Assembly: GCA_001798855.1 (NCBI GenBank)
Contig: MGQQ01000089.1
Span: 30,808-94,807, forward strand
Direction: 5' to 3'
Origin: Deltaproteobacteria bacterium RBG_16_49_23
GTDB taxonomy: Bacteria > Desulfobacterota > BSN033 > UBA1163
DNA length: 64,000 nt
The stretch's first letter is position 1. Each line of letters begins with the position of its first letter. Below, in pieces: positions 24,004-32,071 of this stretch. Under the pieces are notes generated by a model. The model searched no databases, was not told the DNA's origin, and saw nothing but the letters and a program-made list of their open reading frames with translations. A program made the translations under genes and the position numbers.

Positions 24004-25928
24004 GAAAAGGAGCCTGGTTCGGATTATCTATCATGGCCCTGGTGGTGATCGGGGTCTTCTGGATGATGCCCTCGCCGTCGCTGATGACCAACGGCCACCT
24101 GGGCCTCCTGATGCTGGCGATGATCGTGGTGGCGATCATGCTCGGGTTTCCCACCGCCTTCACACTGATGGGAATGGGATCAATGTTCGCCTTTTTCGCC
24201 TATTACAGCCAAAACCCGAATACAGCGGTGGTGCACGTGTTCGATCTGGTGTCGCAGCGGGCCTATGCCGTCATGAACAACGACGTACTGATCTCGATAC
24301 CGCTCTTCGTCTTCATGGGGTACCTGGTCGAGCGGGCCAACCTGATCGGCAGGCTCTTCAAGAGTCTCCACCTGGCGACCTCCCGGATCCCCGGGTCGCT
24401 CGCCGTCGCGACGGTCATCACCTGCGCGATCTTCGCCACCGCCACCGGGATCATCGGGGCGTGCGTGACGCTCATGGGCCTTCTCGCCTTTCCGGCGATG
24501 CTCAAGGCCGGATACAGCACCCGCATCTCGGCGGGGGTCGTGACCGCGGGGGGAACCCTCGGCATCTTGATCCCGCCTTCGGTCCTTTTGATCCTCTACG
24601 GCGCGACCGCGGGCGTCTCGGTCGTCCAGCTTTACGCCGGGGCGTTTTTACCCGGCTTCATGCTGACCAGCCTCTATATCGGCTACATCATCATCTCCGC
24701 AAAGCTCAATCCGAAAACCGCCCCGCCGCTCTCCGAGGAGGAGCAGATCGTCGAGCTGCCCAAGTTCGCGGAGGTGATCTCGAAGAAATCCAACAACGTC
24801 ATGGTCGGACTGATCGGTGCGATCAAGGGGAAACGGAACGCCGACGTCCCGATGAAGACGCTCCTCACCCACCTGGTGATCGCCATACTTCCCCTAATGG
24901 CGGCCTCTCTCCTCGTTCTGATTGTCTACCTCTGGACGACGGCCCCCACGCTGGTGGATACATCGGGCCTGCAGACGATGGGCATGGAGTCGACGGAGAC
25001 CACTGAAGTCTCGACCGACACGGGGGGTCTCCAGGAACCGGAGGGGTCGGTCGGCCTGGCGGAGCCCCCGGCCGAACCCGGTCAGACTGCTCAGGTTGCC
25101 CCGGCCGAGGCCCCGAAACCGCCCGCTGAGGTAAAGCCAGCGACACCAGTGGTACCAGCCGCACCCGGACGCAATCCCGCCCCCCTGGTGTTCTGGATCA
25201 CCTTCGGCATTTTCGCGGCGGGGACAACGATCTTCTATGTGATCTTCACCTTTGCACGTCTCGAGATCTTCAAGATGCTCCTCGGATCGTTCTTCCCGCT
25301 AGCCCTGATCATCCTCGGGGTTCTCGGGACGATCGTCGTGGGGCTCGCGACCCCGACCGAGGCGGCGGCGATGGGGTCCTTCGGGGGATTTGTTCTGGCG
25401 GCCGCGTACAAACAGCTCAATTTCACCGTCGTCAAGGAATCAGTCTTCCTTACCGCGAAGACAAGCGCGATGGTCTGCTGGCTCTTCGTCGGCTCGAGTA
25501 TCTTCGCAGCGGCCTTCGCCCTCCTCGGCGGTCAGGAGCTCATCAACGACTGGGTTAAATCGATGGACATGACGCCGACCCAGTTCATGCTCCTGGCGCA
25601 GCTCATCATCTTCCTCCTCGGCTGGCCGTTGGAGTGGACCGAGATCATCGTCATCTTCATGCCGATCTTCATCCCGCTGTTGGCCCACTTTCAAATCGAT
25701 CCACTCTTCTTCGGCCTGATAGTGGCGTTGAACCTCCAGACGGCGTTCCTCTCGCCACCGGTCGCGATGGCCGCCTTCTACCTGAAGGGCGTGGCGCCGC
25801 CGCACGTGACTCTGAACCAGATCTTCATCGGGATGATGCCCTTCATGGCGATCCAGGCTCTGGCGATCTTTTTACTCTACATGTTCCCCCAGATCGGTCT
25901 GTGGGTGCCGGGCTTGGTGTATAAGTGA
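24000..25928 (+). CDS. dctM: TRAP transporter large permease DctM with long Pro/Ala-rich insert
   Basis: 642 residues against about 430 for ordinary DctM. It begins with GTG overlapping dctQ. Many membrane segments are visible, with GTLGILIPPSVLLILYG (185-201) and GLATPTEAAAMGSFGG (448-463) as DctM signatures. The extra length is a stretch between the two halves: two additional hydrophobic helices (about 290-312 and 397-417) joined by a hydrophilic linker (about 317-396) rich in Pro, Ala and Glu. Long DctM forms are known, but this linker looks like a low-complexity spacer outside the core. The sequence is very GC-rich. A hairpin CGCCGGG..CCCGGCG (25944-25966) follows the stop. A second, decayed copy of the dctM 3' end is at 26558-26644. 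Confidence 0.87.
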   Translation: MRKGAWFGLSIMALVVIGVFWMMPSPSLMTNGHLGLLMLAMIVVAIMLGFPTAFTLMGMGSMFAFFAYYSQNPNTAVVHVFDLVSQRAYAVMNNDVLISIPLFVFMGYLVERANLIGRLFKSLHLATSRIPGSLAVATVITCAIFATATGIIGACVTLMGLLAFPAMLKAGYSTRISAGVVTAGGTLGILIPPSVLLILYGATAGVSVVQLYAGAFLPGFMLTSLYIGYIIISAKLNPKTAPPLSEEEQIVELPKFAEVISKKSNNVMVGLIGAIKGKRNADVPMKTLLTHLVIAILPLMAASLLVLIVYLWTTAPTLVDTSGLQTMGMESTETTEVSTDTGGLQEPEGSVGLAEPPAEPGQTAQVAPAEAPKPPAEVKPATPVVPAAPGRNPAPLVFWITFGIFAAGTTIFYVIFTFARLEIFKMLLGSFFPLALIILGVLGTIVVGLATPTEAAAMGSFGGFVLAAAYKQLNFTVVKESVFLTAKTSAMVCWLFVGSSIFAAAFALLGGQELINDWVKSMDMTPTQFMLLAQLIIFLLGWPLEWTEIIVIFMPIFIPLLAHFQIDPLFFGLIVALNLQTAFLSPPVAMAAFYLKGVAPPHVTLNQIFIGMMPFMAIQALAIFLLYMFPQIGLWVPGLVYK

Positions 25929-26014
25929 TGGCAGAGGCTTCTGCGCCGGGATCTCAGCGCCCGGCGGGGGGGTAAATTGCCTGATTCACGAAAACCTACA
26001 TCAGGAGGAGAAAG

Positions 26015-26200
26015 ATGCGACATTTTTTGTCTGTGGTCGGCGCCGTCGTCGGTAATTTCATTCTGTGGTCGTTGATCACCAAACTGCCCGTGCATTCAAT
26101 GATCATTTTTTGTCTTGTGATTGCCGTGGGCTGTCTTATGCTTTACAGCATCGTGCATTTCGGGAAAGCAGCGGATAATAATCCGTCCGCTAAGGGTTGA
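26015..26200 (+). CDS. Small two-helix membrane protein, unknown function
   Basis: 61 residues preceded by CAGGAGGAGAAAG, a strong ribosome site seven bases before the ATG. Two hydrophobic segments (about 5-23 and 27-48) with a short polar tail (KAADNNPSAKG). It does not resemble DctQ. GC content falls back to the level of the surrounding chromosome. It follows dctM after 86 bases. I do not recognise the family; position and ribosome site argue that it is expressed. Confidence 0.55.
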   Translation: MRHFLSVVGAVVGNFILWSLITKLPVHSMIIFCLVIAVGCLMLYSIVHFGKAADNNPSAKG

Positions 26201-26320
26201 TCTGAACAAACTGAATACGGTGAACAAATAGATTCACACTTACCTGTTTCTAGTGTTCCGCGTCCGTTGTAGGAGCAGATTAGCTCAATTTTCTGAATCA
26301 CGTATGCAGGGAGGTTACAT

Positions 26321-26530
26321 ATGTGGGAAAAGCTGGGTGGGCTCGCTACCATAGTTGTTGCAGTTATGGTGTTATATCTTATAAGTGTTTATAGACCACC
26401 GACATTCATCCAAATTATCTGTGCGTTAGCCGGCAGCATTATCTGTCTTATCGGCGTTGTGTTTCTGTTCGCTGAAGGGCAGATTCTTACAAAAGACCGC
26501 CGGGTCAAGAAGGCTCCCAAGGTTGGTTAG
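26321..26530 (+). CDS. Small two-helix membrane protein, unknown function
   Basis: 69 residues, start supported by GGGAGGTTACAT before the ATG. Two hydrophobic segments (about 5-23 and 29-50) and a basic C-terminal tail (TKDRRVKKAPKVG). It has the same size and topology as the protein at 26015-26200 but no clear sequence identity with it. It sits between dctM and a dctM remnant, so these two small proteins may be relics or partners of a second transporter. Not a recognised family. Confidence 0.5.
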   Translation: MWEKLGGLATIVVAVMVLYLISVYRPPTFIQIICALAGSIICLIGVVFLFAEGQILTKDRRVKKAPKVG

Positions 26531-26557
26531 ACCACTGAAGTTACGGCATCATTGGGA

Positions 26558-26644
26558 ATGATGCCGTTCCAGGTGATCGCGATATTCCTGCTGTACTTGT
26601 TCCTGCAGATTTGGTTATGGGTGCCGAGTTTGGTATATAAATAA
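26558..26644 (+). pseudogene. Remnant of a second dctM 3' end
   Basis: The frame from 26558 reads MMPFQVIAIFLLYLFLQIWL, then WVPSLVYK and stop, which parallels the last residues of DctM at 25840-25928 (MMPFMAIQALAIFLLYMFPQ, then WVPGLVYK and stop). The upstream words ATTGGGAATGATGCCG versus ATCGGGATGATGCCC show an extra base that breaks the frame. Nothing else of the gene remains between 26531 and 26557. Base composition is lower in GC than the intact dctM, so it may descend from a native transporter. Confidence 0.75.
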
Positions 26645-26660
26645 TGACCGGGACCCCACG

Positions 26661-26754
26661 CAATCCCATCCCCCTCCCAACCTCCCCCTTGAAGGGGGAG
26701 AAGCCTATATTTTCCTCCCCTTCAAGGGGAGGGTTAGGGTAGGGATGGGGTTAG
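26661..26754. repeat. CCTCCCCTTGAAGGGGAGG nested palindrome
   Basis: CCCATCCCCCTCCCAACCTC and GAGGGTTAGGGTAGGGATGG form outer arms around the hairpins CCCCCTTGAAGGGGG and CCTCCCCTTCAAGGGGAGG. The same inner hairpin makes up the centre of the MITE-like elements at 21167, 37824 and 40867. Confidence 0.65.
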
Positions 26755-26804
26755 AAAGATAGCACAGTGAAAAAATGTAATAAAGAAAAGGTAGAAACAA
26801 AGCC

Positions 26805-27770
26805 ATGAAACCCAAAATACTGGTGACCCGGGAAGTATTTGATGATGTGCTTGAATATCTCTCCCAATATTTTGAAGTAACCTCAAATCAATCGGATATC
26901 CCATTTGATTCTGAAACCCTCGCTTCCAAGCTCTCTGACAAGCAGGGCGCCATGATAACCCTTACGGATAGAATTGACACACTGCTTTTAACACGCTGTC
27001 CGAACCTAAAAGCGGTCTGTAATATCGCTGTCGGTTATAATAACATTGACCTTGAAGCCTGCCGTAAAGCAAACGTCATGGCAACCAACACCCCCGGTGT
27101 ATTGGATGATACCACCGGAGATTTTACCTGGACATTGATTCTTGCCACTGCGCGCAGGCTTACCGAGGCGGAAGCCTACCTTCGTGCAGGGCAGTGGGAT
27201 AGGTGGAAACTGAAACAGTTTCTTGGCCTGGATATCCATCATGCCACATTAGGAATCTTTGGCCTGGGACGGATCGGTCAGGTGGTGGCACGCCGTGCGA
27301 CTGGCTTTGAGATGAAGGTAATTTATCATGATGTCCATCGGGCTACTCCAGAAATTGAACAGGCATGCCGGGCAAGATTTGTGAGCAAGGAAGAATTGCT
27401 ATCACTCGCAGATATTGTGACGATTCACGTCCCCTACTCCCCTGAGACCCATCATCTCATTGGCAAACGGGAACTCGAACAGATGAAACCAACGGCGATC
27501 CTTATCAACGCCTCCCGTGGCGGTGTAGTGGACGATGCGGCGCTGATTGAGGCGCTTCGTTCAGGAACGATTGCCGGCGCAGGCCTCGATGTTTTTGAAA
27601 ATGAGCCGAAATTCAATCCTGGGTTTCTTGAGCTAAAAAATGTCGTTCTCGCGCCCCACATCGCAAGTTCGTCAAAGGCAACACGTCACAAAATGGCCAT
27701 GCTTGCTGCAGAGAACCTTGTAGCCGCCCTCACCACCGGTAAACCGCCCAACCTCCTTAATCCTTTTTGA
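26805..27770 (+). CDS. D-isomer 2-hydroxyacid dehydrogenase, glyoxylate/hydroxypyruvate reductase type
   Basis: 321 residues, normal length. The NAD(P) fold has GLGRIG (153-158) and the acid IYHD after the second strand; the catalytic set is R238 (NASRGG), E267 (FENEP) and H285 (APHIASS). The WDRWKLKQFLGLDIHHATLG block and the AVGYNNID segment are typical of glyoxylate reductases (GyaR/GRHPR). It would interconvert glyoxylate and glycolate or hydroxypyruvate and glycerate, which ties it to the GlcD/GlcF genes next to it. Substrate is inferred from subfamily only. Ribosome site is weak (AAAGG at a long distance). Confidence 0.85.
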   Translation: MKPKILVTREVFDDVLEYLSQYFEVTSNQSDIPFDSETLASKLSDKQGAMITLTDRIDTLLLTRCPNLKAVCNIAVGYNNIDLEACRKANVMATNTPGVLDDTTGDFTWTLILATARRLTEAEAYLRAGQWDRWKLKQFLGLDIHHATLGIFGLGRIGQVVARRATGFEMKVIYHDVHRATPEIEQACRARFVSKEELLSLADIVTIHVPYSPETHHLIGKRELEQMKPTAILINASRGGVVDDAALIEALRSGTIAGAGLDVFENEPKFNPGFLELKNVVLAPHIASSSKATRHKMAMLAAENLVAALTTGKPPNLLNPF

Positions 27771-27783
27771 CCCCCTGGATTAC

Positions 27784-27960
27784 GTATCATTTTAGTTTTT
27801 TGAAAAGGTTTTTCTAATCCCCCTTAATCCCCCTTCGTCAAAAGGGGGATATGTTTTTCCTCCCTTTGGCAAAGGGAGGTGGCCTGCCTGCGCGAAGCCG
27901 CTCCGGCGAAGGCAGGGGAGGGATTTTAAAAAGTTTAATTCAAACCGCCAAATTGATACC
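27784..27960. repeat. Nested palindromic element, GTATCA/CCTCCCTTTG family, copy 3
   Basis: GTATCATTTTAG (27784-27795) and AAATTGATAC (about 27950-27959) are the ends. The inner hairpins CCCCCTTCGTCAAAAGGGGG and CCTCCCTTTGGCAAAGGGAGG are present, and a CCTGCCTGCG..CGAAGGCAGG module (about 27883-27916) is inserted on the right side, also found inside the MITE-like copies at 37824 and 40867. It takes up much of the 383-base gap 27771-28153. Confidence 0.7.
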
Positions 27961-28099
27961 GGATTATTTATGGTCCAAAATTGACATATTGTTCTTAAAA
28001 TCTCCCCTATCCCCTGGTTGCCCTCCGGGCCAGAGGCCCTATGGGCCGGCGGCCAAAGAGGGGAATTCCTCAGAAAATTCTGAAGATCCTTTTCCCATC

Positions 28100-28140
28100 T
28101 TGACAAAGAAGTGGAATTTAATTTAAAAGAGGTAAGACCA
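28100..28140 (+). promoter_or_regulatory. Promoter and candidate operator of the FadR-type regulator
   Basis: TTGACA (28100-28105), 17-base spacer and TTAAAA (28123-28128); the -35 region is CATCTTGACAAA. Just after the -10, GAGGTAAGACCA (28129-28140) contains GGT-AAG-ACC and the exact ten bases GGTAAGACCA of the site at 20936-20946. A regulator bound here would cover the transcription start, as expected for autorepression. Confidence 0.65.
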
Positions 28141-28153
28141 TTGGAGCATTTAT

Positions 28154-28852
28154 ATGTTTAATTCCATCAAGCACACCAAAATCTCTGAGGACATTGCCAA
28201 TCAGATCAAACGCCTCATCATCGATGGGAAGTTAAAACCCGGAGACCAGCTTCCCCCTGAACGGGAACTCATCAAACAGTTGGGCGTAAGCCGGCCCTCT
28301 CTCAGGGAGGCTCTGAATGCTCTGGCGGCGATGGGATTTCTGGATGTCAGGCAGGCCAAGAGGACCTTTGTCAAATCCGTCTCCTCGAAACTGATCGAGG
28401 ATCCTCTCTCCCTGCTCATTAAGGCGGACGATCAGAAGATTTTTGACCTCATCGAAGTGCGAAAGGCCATCGAAACCTGGGCCGCCTACCATGCGGCGCA
28501 GAAAGCTTCAAGGGAAGACATTAAGCAACTCGACACCATCATCGGGGAGATGAAGAGAGCTTTTGAAGAGGGCCGGTCCTGGGAAAAACAGGATGCTGAT
28601 TTCCACCTGGCCATCGCCCAGGCTACCCATAATACCATCCATATGCATATCATGTCAGGGATTTATGATCTTCTCAGAGAATCGGTAGGAAGAGTTTTTA
28701 GGGATCGTGTAAAAATAAAAAAATTGCTTGATCAACATTATAGAATATTCAATGCGATTAAGAATCACTCTCCTGATAAAGCCAGGGAGAGAACCCTTGA
28801 ACACCTGAATTATGTGGAGTCCGAGGTCAAAAAAGCGACCGGCCACGGATGA
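28154..28852 (+). CDS. FadR/GntR-family transcription regulator with FCD domain
   Basis: 232 residues. The N-terminal winged helix shows IANQIKRLIIDGKLKPGDQL then PPERELIKQLGVSRPSLREA (about 14-55), typical GntR. The C-terminal FCD helical domain begins near 98 (FDLIEVRKAIETWAA), with the metal/ligand-binding residues expected around DADFHLAIAQATHN (about 155-168, D and H) and a later histidine. The FadR subgroup includes LldR, GlcC and PdhR, which sense lactate, glycolate or pyruvate. Given hydroxyacid oxidase genes on both sides, it probably controls them; the shared GGTAAGACCA site supports control of the 2.8-20.8 kb block as well. Confidence 0.9.
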   Translation: MFNSIKHTKISEDIANQIKRLIIDGKLKPGDQLPPERELIKQLGVSRPSLREALNALAAMGFLDVRQAKRTFVKSVSSKLIEDPLSLLIKADDQKIFDLIEVRKAIETWAAYHAAQKASREDIKQLDTIIGEMKRAFEEGRSWEKQDADFHLAIAQATHNTIHMHIMSGIYDLLRESVGRVFRDRVKIKKLLDQHYRIFNAIKNHSPDKARERTLEHLNYVESEVKKATGHG

Positions 28853-28857
28853 GTAGC

Positions 28858-28881
28858 CGCACCCTTAAGGGTGCGTTCTTT
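28858..28881 (+). terminator. Terminator after the regulator gene
   Basis: CGCACCCTTAAGGGTGCG (28858-28875) is a perfect 18-base palindrome followed by TTCTTTTG, six bases after the stop codon of the regulator gene. Confidence 0.75.
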
Positions 28882-28890
28882 TGAAGAACA

Positions 28891-29045
28891 AATTATTAAC
28901 AGTCTCAAAATGGTAAAGACATTAATTTGTAAAATCCCTCCTGACCTCCCTTTGTCTAAGGGAGGGATTACCCCTCTTTGGAAAAGAGGGGCGAGGGGAG
29001 ATTTTCCAATGTTTATTTCAATTTAATTTTAGACTGTTATTAATT
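28891..29045. repeat. Nested palindromic element with AACAGTCT outer arms, copy 1
   Basis: AATTATTAACAGTCT (28891-28905) and AGACTGTTATTAATT (29031-29045) match inverted at 14 of 15 positions. Inside, AAAATCCCTCCTGACCTCCC with TTTGTCTAAGGGAGG and CCCCTCTTTGGAAAAGAGGGG forms the same core as the GTATCA family. A second copy with a damaged right arm is at 57764-57912. Confidence 0.75.
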
Positions 29046-29061
29046 CACGAGAGGGTGTTCC

Positions 29062-30429
29062 GTGATTAAGAAACTGATCGAGATTGTGGGTCAGGAGAAT
29101 TTCACCGACCAATTAGAAGAGTTAGTGCCCTATAGCTACGATGCCTCGATGAATATCCACCGGCCTGATGCGGCTGTCTGGCCTGAAACGGCAGAACAGG
29201 TATTGGCCATTGTCAAATTTGCCAATGAGCATAAGATACCGGTCATTCCCCGGGGGGCAGGAACCAGCCTCAGCGGAGGGGTGGTTCCGATAAGGGGCGG
29301 GGTGATCATCGACCTCTCCAAAATGAACAGGATCCTTGAGATCAGCATTGAAAACCGTTATGCCCGCGTGGAGGCAGGCGTGGTTTGTGACGACCTTAAC
29401 AGGGAACTCGCAAAACATGGCTTCGTATTTCCTCCGGACCCAGCAAGCAGCACGGTTTCAACGATCGGAGGAAATGTGGCCACCAATGCGGGTGGTATCA
29501 AGGGCGCCAAATATGGCACCACCCGCGATTATGTCCTGGGCCTTCAGGTCGCCCTGCCCACCGGAGAGTTGATGCGGACAGGCTCCTATACGATGAAATG
29601 CGTCTCGGGCTATGATCTGGCTAAACTCTTTGTCGGAGCAGAGGGGACACTTGGGGTGATCACGGAGGTCACATTAAAAATCAACCCCCTTCCCCGCCAT
29701 GCCATGACCGCTGTCGCCACCTATGCCAGGCTCGAAGATGCGGGGAAAGCCATTTTCCAGACAATGACCAGCGGAGTCATTCCCAGCGTGATGGAGATCC
29801 TGGACAAAGTCACTCTTAAATCGATCAGGGAAAATACAGACATCGATTTGCCGGATGCGGAGGCCATGATCCTGACAGAAACCGATGGTTTCACCTGGGA
29901 AGAGGTCGAGGCTCAGATGGAGGTGGTTCTCAGCATTTTGAAAAAGAATCATCCCATCGAGATAAAGACAGCAAAGGATGAAAAAGAGCGGCTCAATCTC
30001 TGGAAGGCCCGCAAGTCCGCCTATGCGACGCTTGCCAGGGTAAGCAGCAGTTTTACGCTGGACGATGTGACCGTCCCCATCTCCCGAATACCCGAGTTGC
30101 TGGTTGGCATTCAGGAGATTTCTAAAAAATACAATATCGTCGTTGCCACGTTTGGCCACGCCGGCGATGGAAACCTCCATCCTCAGATTCTTTACGATGA
30201 ATATGATTCCGATCAAGTCGAAAGAACCAAAAAGGTTGAGGAAGAGATTTTCAAGCTTACTATCTCTCTCAAAGGCACCCTGAGCGGAGAACATGGCATC
30301 GGCCTCTCCAAAGCTAGCTATATGACATTGGAGCATGACCCGGTTGAAATGGATTTGATGAGAAGGGTTAAGAAGACACTGGATCCGAATAACATCATGA
30401 ACCCAGGGAAAAGAGCTCTCGATAGCTAA
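29062..30429 (+). CDS. glcD: Glycolate/D-lactate-type FAD oxidase GlcD, second copy
   Basis: 455 residues starting with GTG at 29062 (GAGAGGG upstream). FAD-binding blocks are IPRGAGTSLSGGVVPIRGG (about 70-88), ATNAGGIKGAKYGTTRDYV and SGYDLAKLFVGAEGTLGVI. The C-terminal motifs are FGHAGDGNLHPQI and SGEHGIGLSKA. It differs clearly from the copy at 13970-15355, so this is an old duplication, not a recent one. It is followed after 225 bases by a GlcF-type gene and has no GlcE, like two-subunit D-lactate or 2-hydroxyacid dehydrogenases. Electrons likely pass to the iron-sulfur partner. Confidence 0.88.
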   Translation: MIKKLIEIVGQENFTDQLEELVPYSYDASMNIHRPDAAVWPETAEQVLAIVKFANEHKIPVIPRGAGTSLSGGVVPIRGGVIIDLSKMNRILEISIENRYARVEAGVVCDDLNRELAKHGFVFPPDPASSTVSTIGGNVATNAGGIKGAKYGTTRDYVLGLQVALPTGELMRTGSYTMKCVSGYDLAKLFVGAEGTLGVITEVTLKINPLPRHAMTAVATYARLEDAGKAIFQTMTSGVIPSVMEILDKVTLKSIRENTDIDLPDAEAMILTETDGFTWEEVEAQMEVVLSILKKNHPIEIKTAKDEKERLNLWKARKSAYATLARVSSSFTLDDVTVPISRIPELLVGIQEISKKYNIVVATFGHAGDGNLHPQILYDEYDSDQVERTKKVEEEIFKLTISLKGTLSGEHGIGLSKASYMTLEHDPVEMDLMRRVKKTLDPNNIMNPGKRALDS

Positions 30430-30439
30430 GGCTATCGAG

Positions 30440-30640
30440 AATGTCAAATGTCAAAATCCAAATTCCAAATGAATGTCAAATTTCAAAATTCAAGCATAAA
30501 ATTACGGGATAAAGGTGTGAGGAACGAGAATTTTTCCAAAAATCTATTCTTTCCGATGTCCCCACTTTATATTCTTCTTTGACATTTGTGATTTGAACTT
30601 CCTTTGAACTTTGAGCTTTGACATTTTATATTTTTTTAAG
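30440..30640. repeat. Word-repeat palindrome built from TCAAA/TTTGA
   Basis: Left part: repeated words GTCAAA, TTCAAA, CCAAA (30440-30500). Right part: TTTGACATTTGTGATTTGAA and TTTGAGCTTTGACATTTT (about 30578-30630). The arms pair through the words rather than as an exact copy. It fills the gap between glcD and the iron-sulfur subunit gene. Confidence 0.6.
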
Positions 30641-30654
30641 CAGCCGGAGGCTAA

Positions 30655-31770
30655 ATGCCCACTCAACTCCAATTCGATGAAAAACGTCGCAAAGCGATCA
30701 CTCAGTGCTCCCGGTGCGGCTTCTGCCGGGCGGTTTGCCCTATCTTCGACCTGACAAAGAGGCCCATCACCAATGCCCACGGAAAGATCATCCTCCTCAA
30801 AGAGGTGTTGGAAGGAAAACTTCCCGCCACCGAAGAAGTGGCAAAGGCAATGCTTCGTTGTACCGCCTGTATGAACTGCACGGTCAATTGTCCCTCGGGT
30901 GTTGATCCTCAAGAGATTATCAAAGCGGCGCGAAGGGATATGGTGGGAATGGGTTTTGACAACCTCTTCAAGGCAATGGGCGAGGTGGTCGAAAAGTATG
31001 GGAATATCTATGGAGAGGAGAAGAGGTCCGACTGGGGTCATCGAAAAGGAAAGGCTCCTTATGCCCTTTTTTTAGGCTGTGCAGGGGCTTACCGGGAAGA
31101 AGAGAGTGTAAAAGAGACCCTTCAACTCCTCGATATTCTGAAGGTTGATTTCACCCTGATCGATGAGGTCTGTTGCAGTGGGGTACTCGAAGATGTGGGG
31201 TATAAGATCAAGGAAGATTTAGTCTGGCGAAATATCCAGGAAATTCAGAAAACCGGAGCCAAGACGCTGATCACAACCTGCCCTTATTGTTATCGAGTCT
31301 TCAAGGAACATCCCGCTTATAAAGACTTAGGAATGGAAGTCAAACATATCACGCAGTTTCTCAAGGATTTTGATTTTGGGGTTAAAACAGATAAAAAAGT
31401 CACCTATCATGACCCCTGTGATTTAGGTCGCCATGCTGGAATCTATGATGAGCCAAGACAGATCATCCAAAAGATTGCACCCAATTTTGTGGAACCACGA
31501 AGAACACGAGAGAATGCTATGTGCTGTGGGGCTGGAAGCGGGTTCAGGGGAGCCTTTCCCAAAGAGTCCGTCAAAATTGCGAGAAATCGTTTAAGTCAAA
31601 TCATCGAGGATACAGGAGCTGAAATTCTTCTCACCGAATGTCCTTCCTGCCTTCACAATTTCAGGAACGCCAAAAGGCAAAAACAGAAGATCGAAATCTA
31701 CAACCTCACCGAATTCCTCGCCCGCCTTTACCGGGAAAGGGAACGACCCTCCACCAAAGAAGCAGCTTGA
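30655..31770 (+). CDS. glcF: GlcF/HdrD-type iron-sulfur oxidoreductase subunit, second copy
   Basis: 371 residues, ribosome site GGAGG nine bases upstream. Two ferredoxin-type 4Fe-4S motifs: C18/C21/C24/C28 (CSRCGFCRAVCP) and C69/C72/C75/C79 (CTACMNCTVNCP). Two CCG-type domains follow: FLGCAGAYRE..VCCSGVLEDVGY and CCGAGSGFRGAF..CPSC. It is the electron-transfer partner of the FAD protein at 29062-30429. It is about 13 residues shorter than the copy at 11112-12266 and different enough to be an independent pair. Confidence 0.88.
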   Translation: MPTQLQFDEKRRKAITQCSRCGFCRAVCPIFDLTKRPITNAHGKIILLKEVLEGKLPATEEVAKAMLRCTACMNCTVNCPSGVDPQEIIKAARRDMVGMGFDNLFKAMGEVVEKYGNIYGEEKRSDWGHRKGKAPYALFLGCAGAYREEESVKETLQLLDILKVDFTLIDEVCCSGVLEDVGYKIKEDLVWRNIQEIQKTGAKTLITTCPYCYRVFKEHPAYKDLGMEVKHITQFLKDFDFGVKTDKKVTYHDPCDLGRHAGIYDEPRQIIQKIAPNFVEPRRTRENAMCCGAGSGFRGAFPKESVKIARNRLSQIIEDTGAEILLTECPSCLHNFRNAKRQKQKIEIYNLTEFLARLYRERERPSTKEAA

Positions 31771-31996
31771 TATTCATTCGACCCTCTTTCATTTGAAAAA
31801 TTCTTTTCGACATGTTTAGTATTTGCACATCCGATCTTCAAAATAGATTGAAGCATCATAATATCAGCAGAAGAAATGGATTCCATTCACCACCTATTCA
31901 ATCTATCCATCCTGATCCAAATACTGAGATTAGAGACCTGAGCCTGGCCGCTTGATTACAGTAGATTCCAATTTTTGTTATCCAATTTTTGTTATC
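31771..31996. other. Intergenic region without a gene
   Basis: I see no gene here. A direct repeat TCCAATTTTTGTTA occurs twice in succession (about 31967-31980 and 31981-31994), directly upstream of the promoter of the toxin-antitoxin-like pair. Confidence 0.5.
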
Positions 31997-31997
31997 C

Positions 31998-32026
31998 TTG
32001 ACATCGTCATCTTACATGGTAAGATT
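31998..32026 (+). promoter_or_regulatory. Promoter with overlapping operator for the 32072-32553 pair
   Basis: TTGACA (31998-32003), 16-base spacer, TAAGAT (32020-32025). A perfect inverted repeat ATCTTAC-ATG-GTAAGAT (32009-32025) covers the spacer and -10. Such an arrangement is usual for self-repressing toxin-antitoxin operons. Confidence 0.65.
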
Positions 32027-32071
32027 TAGCGAGTAATGATCTGATAAAATGATAACAGAAAAGGCCGTATA

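Noticed and set aside
23386..25805. Long open frames on the minus strand opposite the TRAP genes
   Set aside because: They arise from the high GC of the transporter genes; their products are charged low-complexity chains without known motifs and the plus-strand frames match the TRAP families.
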